Source of the DNA: Ceratotherium simum simum
Lineage: Eukaryota; Chordata; Mammalia; Perissodactyla; Rhinocerotidae
Direction of reading: 5' to 3'
Length of the DNA stretch: 64,000 nucleotides
Assembly (NCBI RefSeq): GCF_000283155.1
Contig: NW_004454181.1
Span: 21,718,079-21,782,078, forward strand
Shown: piece by piece, positions 1 to 11,577 of the stretch
Layout: the number at the start of each line of letters is the position of its first letter
How positions within the stretch are numbered: the first letter of the stretch is position 1
Translations under genes and position numbers: made by a program
The notes under the pieces: model-generated
Seen by the model: the letters and a program-made list of their open reading frames with translations, nothing else
The model's database searches: none
What the model was told of the DNA's origin: nothing

Positions 1-769
1 TGAAATAGCTTTCGTGAACTGTCATAAACCCATTTTAAGGTGATTTTCCCGATAGCTTTTAAAGAATCAATCATTTAGTAAATTAATCTAGAGCTAACAA
101 CTCTCATCTAATAACAAAGTTTTCCAACTTTTTAAATATTGATGTCTAACAGTGCCTCTCAACATATCTGTGGTGAAGGATCAATGAATTGCTATTTGTT
201 TGCTTTTTATTTTTTATTCAACCTGCCATTGATTAATATTTTGTAAAATATAATAAATATGAATTATAAAGAAAATGAAAATTGAAAACTAAGATAAAAC
301 AAAGACATAAAAAATACAAGCCTCAAATTTTTTTATCAGATTAAACCAACAAAAAAGCACTCTGTCAAATTGGTCTGGAAGTTTCCAAGCACCTTCAATT
401 TTGGTTCTTATCTCATCACAGATGAGTAACAAACAGTGCAGCCTAGCGCCAGTCTTCAGACCACACTTTGAGTGGCACTGGTCTACACTGACTCATCTCA
501 CATCTCATTATATCTTGGCTTTTTCTCATTCTCTAAGACTTCATGTATTTTCATCTCTCTCTAGAGACCTTACGTGCTCTTTGAGGTCAAAGACAATGTT
601 GTCTATTTTGTTAGCATCTCCCAATGCATTCATCCTGACAGAGCTTAATAAATTCTTATCGATCAACAGAAAACAGCTTATTCTATTCCTTTGATTCTCT
701 CCTTTGCTTTTCTTCCCTATAGCATTCTGTGTTTGAATATAATTCATTTTAAATCCTTTTTGGAAGGAG
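1..769. other. AT-rich intergenic sequence, nothing recognised
   Basis: No repeat, exon-like or RNA feature was recognised. Short open frames on both strands here lack any domain or conserved motif and are treated as chance. Confidence 0.6.
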
Positions 770-1010
770 TCACAAATTGCAAACTGGTGGCCTGCAGGCT
801 GGATATGGACAACAAATGAACTTTGTTTGGCCCACAGAATCTATTAAAAGTCAGCCTTTAATTTATTTAAAAAAATGTTGGCAACCCTGGGCCCCCATTC
901 ACATGCAGCAACAGCATGGCTGGGTAGCGCTGCCCCTCTAGATGGGGCGAGACTCTCAATTCCCCACAATCCTTACTTGGTTGACCTACTTAAGTAAGTT
1001 ACTTAACTTG
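770..1010. repeat. Possible old interspersed repeat
   Basis: The segment runs from GCAAACTGGTGGCCTGCAGG through GTTGGCAACCCTGGG to a short GC-richer block. The wording resembles old mammalian DNA-transposon relics, in which phrases such as 'cagcaaact..ggcc' and 'ggcaaccc' recur. I cannot name the family and no terminal inverted repeats are clear. Confidence 0.3.
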
Positions 1011-1164
1011 GAACTTTCAGCCTTTTGAAATTGCAACCACTAATCTAGATTAATAAAGTCAAGGTCAGTGAACCTTACAGAACACAAATAAAGCACAAAC
1101 GAGAGCCCCAGCACACTATTACAGGAACTGCTGTTTCCCTAGCAGTGGATAGCTCCAAGATATT

Positions 1165-1345
1165 GTTACCTCCTTTAAATCTCACAAAACCACATGAGAG
1201 AGATGACTAGATTAATTATTCCCATTTACAGGTAAGAAAACTGAGGCTTAGAGGATAACTTTCTTCAGACTCCACAGCAAGTAGGTGAAAAAGCCTGGAT
1301 TCAAAGTCAGTGTCTCTATGCAGCAGTATACCGTACACCCATGAA
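1165..1345 (-). repeat. MIR SINE fragment
   Basis: The reverse-complement MIR core is readable: CCCATTTACAGGTAAGAAAA, then ACTGAGGCTTAGAGG, then a decayed CCTGGATTCAAA corresponding to the tRNA-like head. Divergence is high, as expected for this ancient mammal-wide SINE. Confidence 0.75.
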
Positions 1346-2004
1346 ATAGTTTCAGTTCCTAAGCATTTCCATACACACGACAATGAAAAACAAGATCTTT
1401 TTTCTCTAATGTAGAAAATCTATTTCCAGCTGCATCTACTCAACCTTCACAGAGGATCTGTGATGGAAACTTTTTTTTAGCTTCATTGAGATTCTTTTTA
1501 AGAAGTTTTTCTCATCCACTGCTTTCTACTATATTGTTCCACACTGTACTAACCAAACCTGATCCTTTATTTCAAATCAAAGATGCTCCATTGGGCCTAG
1601 ACCCAGAGTGCATGGATGAGGTCTTCAAAGGAGGTCTCACATTTATATTTTTTGTTGAAGAAGGTTGTAGGCCACCACTTGGAATGCCTTTGGTCCAACA
1701 ACAGAAATATTAGCATCTTTACGGGCCAAACCCCAGTATCTCACTCAGAAGCTCCAGGAGAGCACTGATTAGGAATTGTTCTGTAAGCTTAATACCATAG
1801 CAAAAGAAGCAACTCCATACTTCCATTAATAATCCTCTGGAATAGACATAGTAGGACACTAATGTTTTGGGTTCATAACACACGGACCATGAACCCACCA
1901 TTAAGCCCCAACCTAAATAAGGACTCTTGGCTTTTTGTGGTCGTTTTGTGGAGTTGTTTTAGCCAAGGGAGAAAACTGGCTTTGCACATTTTATTACAGA
2001 AGTG
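1346..2004. other. Intergenic, nothing recognised
   Basis: A 75-codon frame at 1486-1713 (+) and a 60-codon frame at 1719-1901 (-) have no recognisable domain and no splice or promoter context. No repeat family was recognised. Confidence 0.5.
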
Positions 2005-2130
2005 TGTTATTCAATAGAGTAGCCACCAGCCACGTGTGGCTATTTAAATTTAAATTGATTAAAATTAGTTAAATTTGAAAATTCAGTATCTAGCCACATT
2101 TCAAATACTCAAAAGCCATAAGAGGCAATA
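2005..2130. mobile_element. hAT-Charlie-like non-autonomous DNA transposon remnant
   Basis: The phrases AGTAGCCACCAGCCACGTGT, GGCTATTTAAATTTAAATT and TAGCCACATTTCAAATACTC are characteristic of a common small mammalian hAT-type element. AGCCAC motifs recur toward both ends. The subfamily is uncertain and the terminal inverted repeats are decayed. Confidence 0.65.
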
Positions 2131-2469
2131 TCACATAGAGTCCAGCCTTAGCTTGATCCACAAGGAGAAGACTTAAGCCACAGGATCCAGCCTTACGTGC
2201 CCCCAAGTGTGGTGGGATACAATTCCAAGAGTCTAAGGCAGTTGTCCCGAAACTGGGGCAGATTTGAGCCATGAGCTGCTGACATGGCTAGGAGATGCCC
2301 CATCCAGTGAAAAGGACCTAGGCTCCAATACTATCTACCACAGAAGGCTGCAGTTTGTATTACTTCATTGAATAAAACCCAACAAAAACATAAAATTACA
2401 AATACAAAATTAAATAGGTAAATCTTTCATCTTACCCTTTATTAGCCTTTCCTTCTACCCTTGGGAACT

Positions 2470-2610
2470 TTATTGGGTCTTAACTTCTCCACCTGACTAT
2501 AAACTCCTTGAAGGTAGGTGCTATGACTCTTTTGTAAATTGCATCTCAAGTATCTGGCACATGTTAGGTATATTTACTGAATAAATATTTACTGAATGAA
2601 TGTTGATTTT
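2470..2610 (+). repeat. L2 LINE 3' end fragment
   Basis: The order is typical of the L2 3' terminus: ACTATAAACTCCTTGAAGG, then TATCTGGCACATGTTAGG, then TACTGAATAAATATTTACTG and AATGAATG. Only the end is present. Confidence 0.75.
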
Positions 2611-2962
2611 AACAGTTATCTATAATAGCATTATAATTAAGGTGAACACAGATCCTGTTTTGCCAGCTCCATTCTAGTTTATGCCAGCTGCCCTAGCGTA
2701 TTTATTAATAGAATCCTCCTTCCCTCTCAAAAGCATCCCAATTTGTTTTATAAACAGTATGGTCACTCTAGCTTCAAAGGACATATAGTCAAGGTGCCAG
2801 GAGAACAATGAGAACAGATTGAGTGACTTCAGTAGCTACTTCAGTTAACCCTTTCAGTGTACCCATATGTCTGACATTTCATCTAACCATTCAGGTGCTC
2901 CCTTTTGAGATAAAATGTCCAGATTTTATTAAAAAAATTTTTTTTGTTTAAAATTCTGGCTC

Positions 2963-3277
2963 GCGGCTTGGTGACGTAGTGGTTAAGTTCCCGTGCTCCA
3001 CTTCAGCGGCCTGGGATTTGGGGGTTTGGATCCCAGGCGTGGACCTACATACCTCTCATCAAGCCATGCTGTGGCAGCATCCCACATACAAAATAGAGGA
3101 CGACTGGCACAGATGTTAGCTCAGGGACAATCTTCCTCAAGCAAAAAGAGGAAGATTGGCAACAGATGTTAGCTTATTGCCAATCTTCCTCACCAAAAAT
3201 AAAATAAAATTAAAATAAAATAATGAAATAGTGGATATAGTTTTAAAAAATAAAGAAATAAATAAAATAAAATACAG
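2963..3277 (+). mobile_element. ERE SINE (tRNA-derived, perissodactyl)
   Basis: The head GTAGTGGTTAAGTTCCCGTG and a decayed B box (GTTTGGATCCC) precede CAAGCCATGCTGTGGCAGC and two GATGTTAGCT units. The tail is long and built of AAAAT/AAAT units. An 8-base TCTGGCTC occurs at 2955-2962 and again at 3278-3285, a possible TSD. This copy is more diverged than most in the window. Confidence 0.93.
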
Positions 3278-5779
3278 TCTGGCTCAGGTCTGCATTCGTT
3301 ACCTCACCGGTTATAACCTTTTTTCTTTGGTGTAGGGAGGAGGAGCATTAAAAATAGATATATATAAAATTAGCAACAGACACTCATAATTGAATTGTAT
3401 GCACAAAATGATCAGTTGATGTTGTTAATTTCAGGTGGTAGCAAAGTTGACTGTCGCAGACTGAGAACTCACTAGAGCTGAAATTATTGTCCTTTTGCTA
3501 AACCCAAAGGGACAATACTGCAAACTAAATGAGGTTTGTCTTGAGTGTATAATAACGTACACACTGTGATCTTCTCTCATTCCCAAGTACAGTCCATTTT
3601 GGGGAAAAAAAATTACCCATGATATACTTTGATCAATTCATGATCTGTTAATCTCTGTGGTGGGCGGGGTGGAAGAACTTATTTCTAAAGATAATATAAA
3701 TCACACTTTTCTCCTTTAATCATTTCTCTAAATGATTTTTCTGAATAGGTGGTTGGGTATATTACAGTATCAAGTATATATATATATTTTTTTATAATAG
3801 ACAAAAATTTCACAATATATTTCGCTCCTGTGCACTAAATTATGTTTGTTTACTGCAAGAATCACTTGATGAGAAGGTGAGGTAGAACAGATTGATTTCA
3901 GGAAAATCTCTCTCCTTCTCTCTAGATTTTCCAATTTCCATAATAAAAGAAAGAGAGAGGACAGACCATTGAACTCTTAGATTTATAAAGAATTTAGGAA
4001 AATAAAATACCTCACACAAAATGAAGCAGGATCTAATTATAACCTTGTTATTTGAAGCACATCCAGCCTTCTAATGAACTTTTACATAATAGATTCATAT
4101 TAATCAAAATCCTTAAGACTCTGAATTATTTAATTACAGCGGTTTCAATTGGAGGACAGACTGTGTTGTATTTTAACTTAAATTATCCGTAGAGGAGAGA
4201 AGAAGAAAAGAGCTGCCTCTTTCATTAAGAAATGAAGTTAATTCATTATCAATAGAAGAACAACCTTATTTATCTCTGACAAAGCTCTAAGCTACATTTG
4301 TGCTCAGCAAACACATGTTTATACTCGGCTGTCGGAAACGTATCAAGGTCTGCATATTTCTCTCGTCCTACTTACTTTTTGCCCTCTTGGCAAGTAGCTT
4401 ATAGATGTGACACGTAAAAAACCAAAGGGAAACACATTTTTGAGAAATGAAATGGAGAACTATGCTCCCCCCTTGTTTGTTCTTTTTTTTTTTTTTTGCT
4501 TTGATATAAATTATCCAAGAGTCACGTGCTGCAACATGATTGATCTTCTGCCTCAGAACAAAGCTGTGCACCAAATGGAACTATAAAACCTAGGTCAACT
4601 AGGCCACATGCACAGTTATCCAAATCTGATTTGCAATAACAGGCTTACATTATTTATCCAAACTGCATGCCATATTCACTATCATTGATAGTTCCTCCTC
4701 CTCATTGAAATAGTTTTTTGTTCTTTATGTGAATCTCACTAGAGAGGGTTAAGGAGGGGAAAGACCATGCATTATCAGGTTAGAGATCTTGATTTATAAA
4801 CAATTCTCCCTGGTATTACAGGAAAATCTCTTTGGATCCATAAATCTCTTTTATCAGAGATGAATTACCACTGGTAGAATATACCCACTACTCTTGTATC
4901 ACAGCTCTTTTGATTGTCAGTGACATAAAGCCCAGGTACAGGTGTTGACCCAAGGGATCATATGATGATAACTCTACCTGGTTCCTCCATCTCTTGGCTT
5001 TATTCCTCTCCAAATGGCATGATACTCAGATGCCATGTGATAGCATTGCGACTCCAGAAGCACCATAATAACATTTGCGCAGGTCTAAATCCAGCAGAAA
5101 TGTATGAGCTCTTATAAGTTCACAAGCAAGTATCTAGAGATTGTCTCTGACCATATTCCCATCTATAAACCAATCACCGAAGCAAACAGAATTAAATGCT
5201 GTGATTGTGACTGCTAGACCTGAGTGCCACGTTCATATTAACCTCAAGGACCAAGAGCAAACAGGATGTCCTTGCAAAGCAAAATCAGGTATTAGTACAA
5301 AAATTGAGAACTGACACTGGAGATATTTTATAAATGTACCATGCTTCAGATTTGAGAAAAATTTCCTTTTCCCTAAACCACCATGCCTGCCTCAGAGTCA
5401 TCTTCTTTGATAATGCCAAATATCAGAAATTATTGCTTGAAAAATCCCCTATTACTTAAGACATTACTATCTTCTGGATTAAATGATGATGCTCACTGGT
5501 AGGGACACATAAACCATGATTGTTTTCTTGAATGCATTTATTAGGTCACTGAGATCCTTCAAGAGAAGTTGAGGATGTGAGAATAGAGAAGAAACATTCC
5601 TAAAGTAACTCTTTCTACACCACAAAGTCCTGACTCCTCATTCACATAGCAATTTAGAGTCATGGAATCTCATTTGGAAGATACTTGAAAGCACTCTTTT
5701 GAAGCCTGGAACTCAACAAGATTTCTACCAAATGGACATCCAACTTTGGACACTTCTAGAACTAAGAATTATCTAGTAC
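3278..5779. other. Repeat-poor AT-rich intergenic sequence
   Basis: No repeat family was recognised. It contains a short (TA)n run near 3775-3786 and several TAAT-core clusters around 4070-4250. A 68-codon frame at 4368-4574 (-) owes its lysine run to a poly(T) tract and is not credible as a gene. Confidence 0.5.
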
Positions 5780-5966
5780 TAGGATGCTAGATAAACAAGA
5801 TACCCAGTTAAGTTGGAATTTCAAATGAAAAATGTTTTCAAATAAATATATTCCAAATATTGCATGGGGCGTTTTATCCTAAAAAATTATTTGCTGTGTA
5901 TTTGAAATACCAATGTAACTGAGTGGCCTGTATTTTACTTGCTAAATGTGGCTACCCTATCTACTA
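5780..5966. mobile_element. Palindromic MITE-like DNA transposon remnant
   Basis: The two halves are imperfect reverse complements. The left arm has CCCAGTTAAGTTGGAATTTC; the right arm read backwards gives CTCAGTTACATTGGTATTTC. The right edge (TTTACTTGCTAAATGTGGCT) resembles the ends of a known hairpin-shaped mammalian DNA element. Family name not assigned. Confidence 0.5.
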
Positions 5967-6274
5967 GTTGTAACCACCATTCCCTCTTTGGAGTCTTCTG
6001 ACAGTTTAAAAGTTCTTCTTTATATATAAGCCTTAAATTTCCAGAAAGTACTCTGGCTATCAAACTGAATTCCCTTCAAATACTTTCCTGGTTAAGTTCT
6101 TGAAGCAGTATGATTTTTTTGTTTGAACTGTGTGGCACTGCCCAGGGTCCTAATGACCATATATGGAGGTGGTCAGGAGGTGCACTACTGGATAGGGCTC
6201 ATGCCTCCCATCTATGTTGCTGCTTTAATATGGGACACTAATTCGGCTTCTGAGTTAGAATTTACATTTTAAAA

Positions 6275-6715
6275 TGATTACAAAGTTTTTTATTAAGAGA
6301 ATGAAAAGACAAGCCACCATCTAGGAGAAAATATTTGCAAAATGTCCATTTTATAAAAGACTAGAATCCAACATACACAAAAAACTCTTAAAACTCAGCG
6401 GTAAGGAAACACACAACCCAATTAAAAAATTGGCAAAAGTTGTAAGCAGATATCTTACCAGAGAAGACATACAGATAGCAAATAATCATATGAAAAGATG
6501 TTCAACATCAGATGCCATTAGGGAATTACAAACTGAAAGAACAATGAGCTACCACTGCACATCTATTAGAATGACTAAAATTCAAAACACTGACAACACC
6601 AAATGCTGACAAGCCTGTGCAGCAATGGGAACTCGCATTCGTTGCTGGTGGGAATGCAAAATGGCACAGTCACTTTGGAAGACAGTTTCACAATTTCTTA
6701 CAAAATTTTTTGGAG
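6275..6715 (+). mobile_element. L1 LINE fragment, ORF2 C-terminus
   Basis: The sequence matches the end of L1 ORF2. ATATGAAAAGATGTTCAACA encodes the HMKRCST-type peptide, followed by a MRYHLTP-like segment and GCTGGTGGGAATGCAAAATG. Several in-frame stops and small indels show it is dead. It is truncated at both ends. Confidence 0.85.
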
Positions 6716-7351
6716 GGAACAAATACACCTATCTTTTGAAAACTTGAGTATTTATTTCTAAACTCCCTTAAAGCAGGGCAACTGAATTCTCATTTGACTG
6801 AATCAAACCACGGCCACATGTTTCCTTTAGTTGCACGCACAAATGTTGACATTCTAAGATCATTGTTTCCACCCCTATTCCCCTCGATTTCTTACAACTG
6901 TGGATGCTCTGACTAGCTTTAAGTTGAATGAATGCTCAGAGAAACCTTTAAACACTCTCTTGACCTTTTAGTTCCCTTCACTAGTACTAAATGCCCTAGC
7001 TTTTTCATACTTGCCTCTTGAACATAGCCTTGTTCATCAGCAGATTTAGCCGAACTAAGTGGAAATCCATATGCAAAATAACTGACAGGCAAGCTGCGGT
7101 TAGAGCACTCTTGTTATGATGTTTAATTATTGGAAATTATAGGAGCTTTCAAATGAAACATTTATTACTCCATTTTATTATACTTTATTGCAAAGGCATT
7201 GCACAAATAATTGCCTTTCTCTAGATAAAATCTGAAACAAATCTTAGCAGTTCACATAGGCAATGGGTACTGACTATATTCCTTTTTCTTGTGTAGTATT
7301 TATCAATTTGGCTACAAATCTTATCATGGTTCTACTGGGTAGGAAAAATAA

Positions 7352-7603
7352 TTTTTTTTTTTTTTTTGGTGAGGATGATCATCCCTGAGCTAACATCCAT
7401 GCCAATCCTCCTTTTTTTTTTTTTTTTTTGCTGAGGAAGACTGGCCCTGAGCTAACATCTGTGCAGATCTTCCTCCACTTTATGTGGGACGCCGCCACAG
7501 CATGGCCTGACAAGCAGTGCATGGGTGTGTGCCCGGGATCCGAACCCGGGCTGCCAGCAGCGGAGCATGCACACTTAACTGCTACGCCAGGGGGACAGGC
7601 CCC
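7352..7603 (-). mobile_element. ERE SINE with 11-bp TSD
   Basis: Read on the minus strand the copy runs from GGCCTGTCCCCCTGGCGTAG through the B box GGTTCGGATCC and CATGCTGTGGCGGCGTCCC to two GATGTTAGCTCAGG units and a poly(A) tail (poly(T) at 7352-7367). The flanks AGGAAAAATAA at 7341-7351 and 7604-7614 are identical, marking an L1-mediated insertion. Overlapping frames on both strands (105 and 112 codons) are internal to this SINE. Confidence 0.96.
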
Positions 7604-7614
7604 AGGAAAAATAA

Positions 7615-9654
7615 ATTTTAAGTTAGCAAGCTTTCTCTGGTTTCCTGTTGTCAAGAAAATATACATATTATCCTCCAAAGAGGGAAAATTATGCATCGAA
7701 AAATCCTTTCAGCCAATCCCACACCAGCTCTTCATCTCCAGCTACCATACATTAAGGATGAGTTAAAAGGCATTTGCTTTGAGTATATAAAAAAAGAATT
7801 CCTGTATCTTCATCTCCATTCTTTTCTGATGGGATAAATGGTCCTTTTAATGGGAAAAAACACTGGGGAGCTAAAGGAATGTACAGGAAGAACTCCAGAC
7901 AACATTAGTTAATAAATATACATGGAGTGAATTGTGAATAAGGGCAATGCAAAGTCCCAGAACTGCCTAAAATAAAATGTGATGTGTTTATTACAGGAGA
8001 TTCTAATAAGCATGCTAATATACTCAGAAGGGGCTACAATTCCATTAAGATTTCATGGTCTGCCAAATCATTCCAGGTTTGGAATAAGTAGAGTCCTAAT
8101 GATATATGTTGTATATGTCAGTCACAACACAGTGTGTATAAGTTAGAGAAGCAGTTTGTTGTCATTAGTTTCCCGGGGAAGCAGAGTTAATAGTGTTAAA
8201 TCATGAGATGGAATGTGAAAGGCTCACCAATATAAGATGAGTCTTTGGGCTGTCTGTGGCCCCGAGAGAGGTAGAACAAGAATCCATGAGTGAATACATA
8301 GAGAGAGGTTTTTGTTTCGATTTTAGGCAGCTGTCCAATAGATGGAACTGAGAGCGAAATAGCTTTTAGAAGCAGATATCGGAGGTGTCCAAGCAGAGAT
8401 ATTTAAGCTTGGATGCCAAAGGTTTTCATTCATTGGATAGGTGCTTTATCTAACCCATGTCATTTTTGATTTAAAAAAAAAAAAATCATGAACACTTAAG
8501 CTAATTGTAACAAAGCACGAGGGTGTTAAATGGAGGCTTACAAAGGTTTTAAAGGAAATTTCTGGGCACATTCAACTACTTTAGATGTAGATGGTATTGG
8601 CTCTACTCTTAGTTTTCATTTTCCTTGATGGAATGTCTTGAATTACTCAGCCTGTTCTTATTAGCCAAGATTAGGGGACTTATTTTTTCTGTCGCCCAAT
8701 CTAATGTTCTAATAATGGCTACTCATATTGCCTCTGAGGAACATTCCTAAAGCTATTGATAGTGCCTCAGAGGATCATTACTGAAGCTATAACTTAAGCT
8801 GTCTTAGTTAATCAATTTGTGTTAAGAAAAGACAGAGATATCTAAGAGACCCCAAGGGCAGGTAGCCCAGGGTGTGTATGAGGGGGAGTGATCCATGAGA
8901 ACTGGAAAGAGGAAAAAAGTTAAGTTCTAAAGCAATCTTTCTTTCTTCCCAATTGGCATGTCTATGTGGTACATGAGTCTTGCTCCCACCAAAGAGAAAT
9001 AAGCCTATAGTTGGGGTTACCATGGTACCAACCTTCTTCCTAACTCTATATAAATCTACAGCTCTAGTACCCTATCCTATGGCTCTAGTTTCTATCTCTT
9101 AGTGCAAATTATCAAGATAATCTAGCAGTTTATCCTGGGTCAGTAAATCCCCTGGTCCAACAAACTTTTCCAGGGTTACCTTGTGTTCAACTATAGTAAT
9201 AGGTTGCTAGGACTCACCTTTCAACAAGGCATGTAAGGGCATTTCCATGGAAGGAATCCAAGCTGTATCAATTATTGCTAATTCTTTCCATCAGCAACTA
9301 CCTAGTAGATTTTTCTCCTTGGATATCATGTTATCATCTCCTACCCATTGTGCCCAAAACCAAATTCATCATCCTTCCTTTCCTTAATTTTTCCTGTGCC
9401 TTCCCTTTTGAAACAACCCTCCTTCTAGTCTCTATTCTCAATCATTCTCATTCGAGACCTCAAATTCAGCTTAACTTCTGTTTATCTCGTCCCTTATTTA
9501 GGTGGGGAAAATTGTACACAGCTGATTATTTTTGTGCAATGGATACTGAGAAGCTGATAATTATACTTTAGGGTATGTTTGCAGATCCAAAAGTCTTGTA
9601 TGATCATTAGCAATATTGATGATAACAAGTGATAATCAGTAACTGTTCTGGGCT
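7615..9654. other. Intergenic, nothing recognised beyond a small tandem repeat
   Basis: No gene or named repeat was identified. The stretch includes a poly(A) run at about 8472-8485 and an imperfect tandem duplication listed separately. The 98-codon frame at 9275-9571 has no domain. Confidence 0.5.
8729..8793. repeat. Imperfect tandem duplication, about 34-bp unit
   Basis: Unit one begins TGCCTCTGAGGAACATTCCT and unit two TGCCTCAGAGGATCATTACT. Each continues to a shared AAGCTAT. It is an old local duplication, not a known family. Confidence 0.7.
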
Positions 9655-9760
9655 TACAGGACTCATTCATTTGACCACTAAACGTGTGCTATGTGTGTAC
9701 CAGATGCTCAGCACTGTGTAAGGCACTGGAGATAAAACAGGTGAATGTTGCTGCTTGTCC
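9655..9760 (-). repeat. L2 LINE 3' end fragment
   Basis: The reverse-complement L2 terminus is readable: ACTCATTCATTTGACCACTA, then GTGTACCAGATGCTCAGCAC, then GGCACTGGAGATAAAACAGG. Confidence 0.65.
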
Positions 9761-10739
9761 CCTGATTCCAATACTTACATCAAAATGATTTCAAATAAAC
9801 GTCCTATATGACCAACAGCTTTTCATCTCTTTCCCTTATAAAAGTAGACATCATGCAACTGGGTAAATTGTCATGTGGTATAGATGTTGTTTTTCTTCTG
9901 CAAAACTGAGGCAAACGCTTGAGTAAAAAATGAGGGAGTCTCTGAGCTTTCCAGTTTTCTTGTATCATCTGTGCTTTTCTCCCTATTTTTGAGTCTAGAT
10001 CAAAAATTCTCTTCTGTCAGTTCCAATAACCAACTCAGTAAATACTGATTCTCAATCCCTTTAATTCAGTGGAGATTTTAAAGATACTATTGAAAGAGTC
10101 AAAAATCAAATTGTAGTTTTGCAACTACAGGCAAACTTGGCATTCATTCTCTTAAAAATTCTTTATTTCTGAGCTAGCAACAGCAGCAAGCGCTTAGGAT
10201 GCTGAGTAAGTGGTCCTAAAGACAAAATTGAGGGAGATACAAAATGTCATTTCATGGTACTGAATTTTCTTCCACTTTTGATTCTCATGGCAGTGTGCAT
10301 TCTGTAATCTCTTACTGGGATAAATGATTGCAATTCTAATAATAATCAAAAAAAAATAATCAGTCTTTTCAACAGATTGTGCTCATAAGAGATTTTCTGT
10401 AAGTAGCTTCATGTGTTTGGGCCAACACCTTATTAATCTTCACAGTCTGCCAATTATTTTAATGTGTATTAAGAAATTAATATTTCAAGATAGCTTGATA
10501 ACTAGATTTCTTATCATCAGGAATATTTTCAGTCAAGGAGCAGGTCCCGTACTGGTAAAGTTTAAGTTTTCAAGTAACTTAAAACTAAAGTTTAAGTTAC
10601 TCTGAACTCTGAAACACCAAGGGAAAAAAGAAAAATGTCAAACTAAGGGCCCCTTTGACACCTGGGTAGTGCTGTGTTGGTTTCCAGCAGCGTTAATAGA
10701 CTTGCATTGGAGGTTCTCATCAAGGTGGCCAAAGTCCAA
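9761..10739. other. Intergenic, nothing recognised
   Basis: AT-rich and without recognised repeats or genes. A short direct repeat TAAAGTTTAAGTT occurs twice near 10555-10600, flanking a small AGTTTT/AAAACT hairpin. Confidence 0.45.
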
Positions 10740-10798
10740 GATATTTTCATCCCTATTTCGGAGATAATAAAATAGGTGCAAAGAGGTTAAGTGGTTAA
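10740..10798 (-). repeat. Probable MIR fragment
   Basis: CATCCCTATTTCGGAGATAA followed by GCAAAGAGGTTAAGTGG resembles the reverse-complement MIR core (ccatttt..agatgaggaaa..gagaggttaagt). It is short and diverged. Confidence 0.4.
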
Positions 10799-10876
10799 GC
10801 CCACAATAAATGAAAGAGCCCACATAAAATATACCTAGCCCACAAGAAGTGAAAGAGCCTAAGATAAAATATACCT
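10799..10876. repeat. Tandem duplication, 39-bp unit, two copies
   Basis: The first copy spans 10799-10837 and the second 10838-10876. Both start GCCCACAA, contain TGAAAGAGCC and end with ATAAAATATACCT. Differences are few, so this is younger than the surrounding ancient repeats. Confidence 0.85.
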
Positions 10877-11339
10877 TATCCTTATTATCCGTATTTTCTG
10901 GTTGAATGAGAACTTAAGAGATTTCTACAAAGAGCTGAAGTCATGGGGGTGTTTTGTTTTTACTTGATAACGTTTCCCCATAGCTTGCTCTTTGGTTCAT
11001 TTGAGATGGGCTAGTTACATCAAGAGCTACTGGTTCTTATAAAACTGCCATTTCACAAAATGAAAATGTAGCCAGTCGGGGCTAAAATCTAATTTGGAAA
11101 TAAATCTCATTGGAGTGTTGTTGCTGTTAATAATGATGATGATGATGTTAGGTTAGAACATTAAAAACCTATCTGTGCTTTTGTTTGTTTGAATGCTTGC
11201 TTTTTGGCTCAAAGATCTTCCCCTTTTTTCTGGGCCACTCCCCTTCATGCTTTGTCCATTTCAAAGGCTAATTGAGGAATAATGGTTTTGCCTCCAGGGT
11301 AGGTCATGATCAGAAAGTTAACTATGAGGTAGGCAGCCA

Positions 11340-11577
11340 AATTCTTAAGAGAATGGGTCTGGGTCTGAGACATGAAGATTGAATCCTGGCTCTGCCATTT
11401 ACTGGCTGTGTAACCTTGGATGAGGGTCTCTACCTTCCTAAGCCTCAATGTTGCCATCTATACACTGGGAGTGAAAATTGTACTATACAGACTAAATAAA
11501 ATGATGCATATAAAACACCTAGCACTATGTCTGTTATTCAGTAACTGAGCAATCAATAAATGACGACTGTAGTTATT
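11340..11577 (+). repeat. MIR SINE, nearly full length
   Basis: The whole MIR order is visible: GATTGAATCCTGGCTCTGCC, TTTACTGGCTGTGTAACCTT, a decayed cctcagtttcctcatctgtaaaatggg equivalent, and a 3' end with CCTAGCACTATGTCTG and AATCAATAAATGACG. Confidence 0.88.

Noticed and set aside
1486..1713. 75-codon frame possibly representing an exon
   Set aside because: No splice-site context, domain or paralogue was recognised, and codon use looks like ordinary intergenic DNA.
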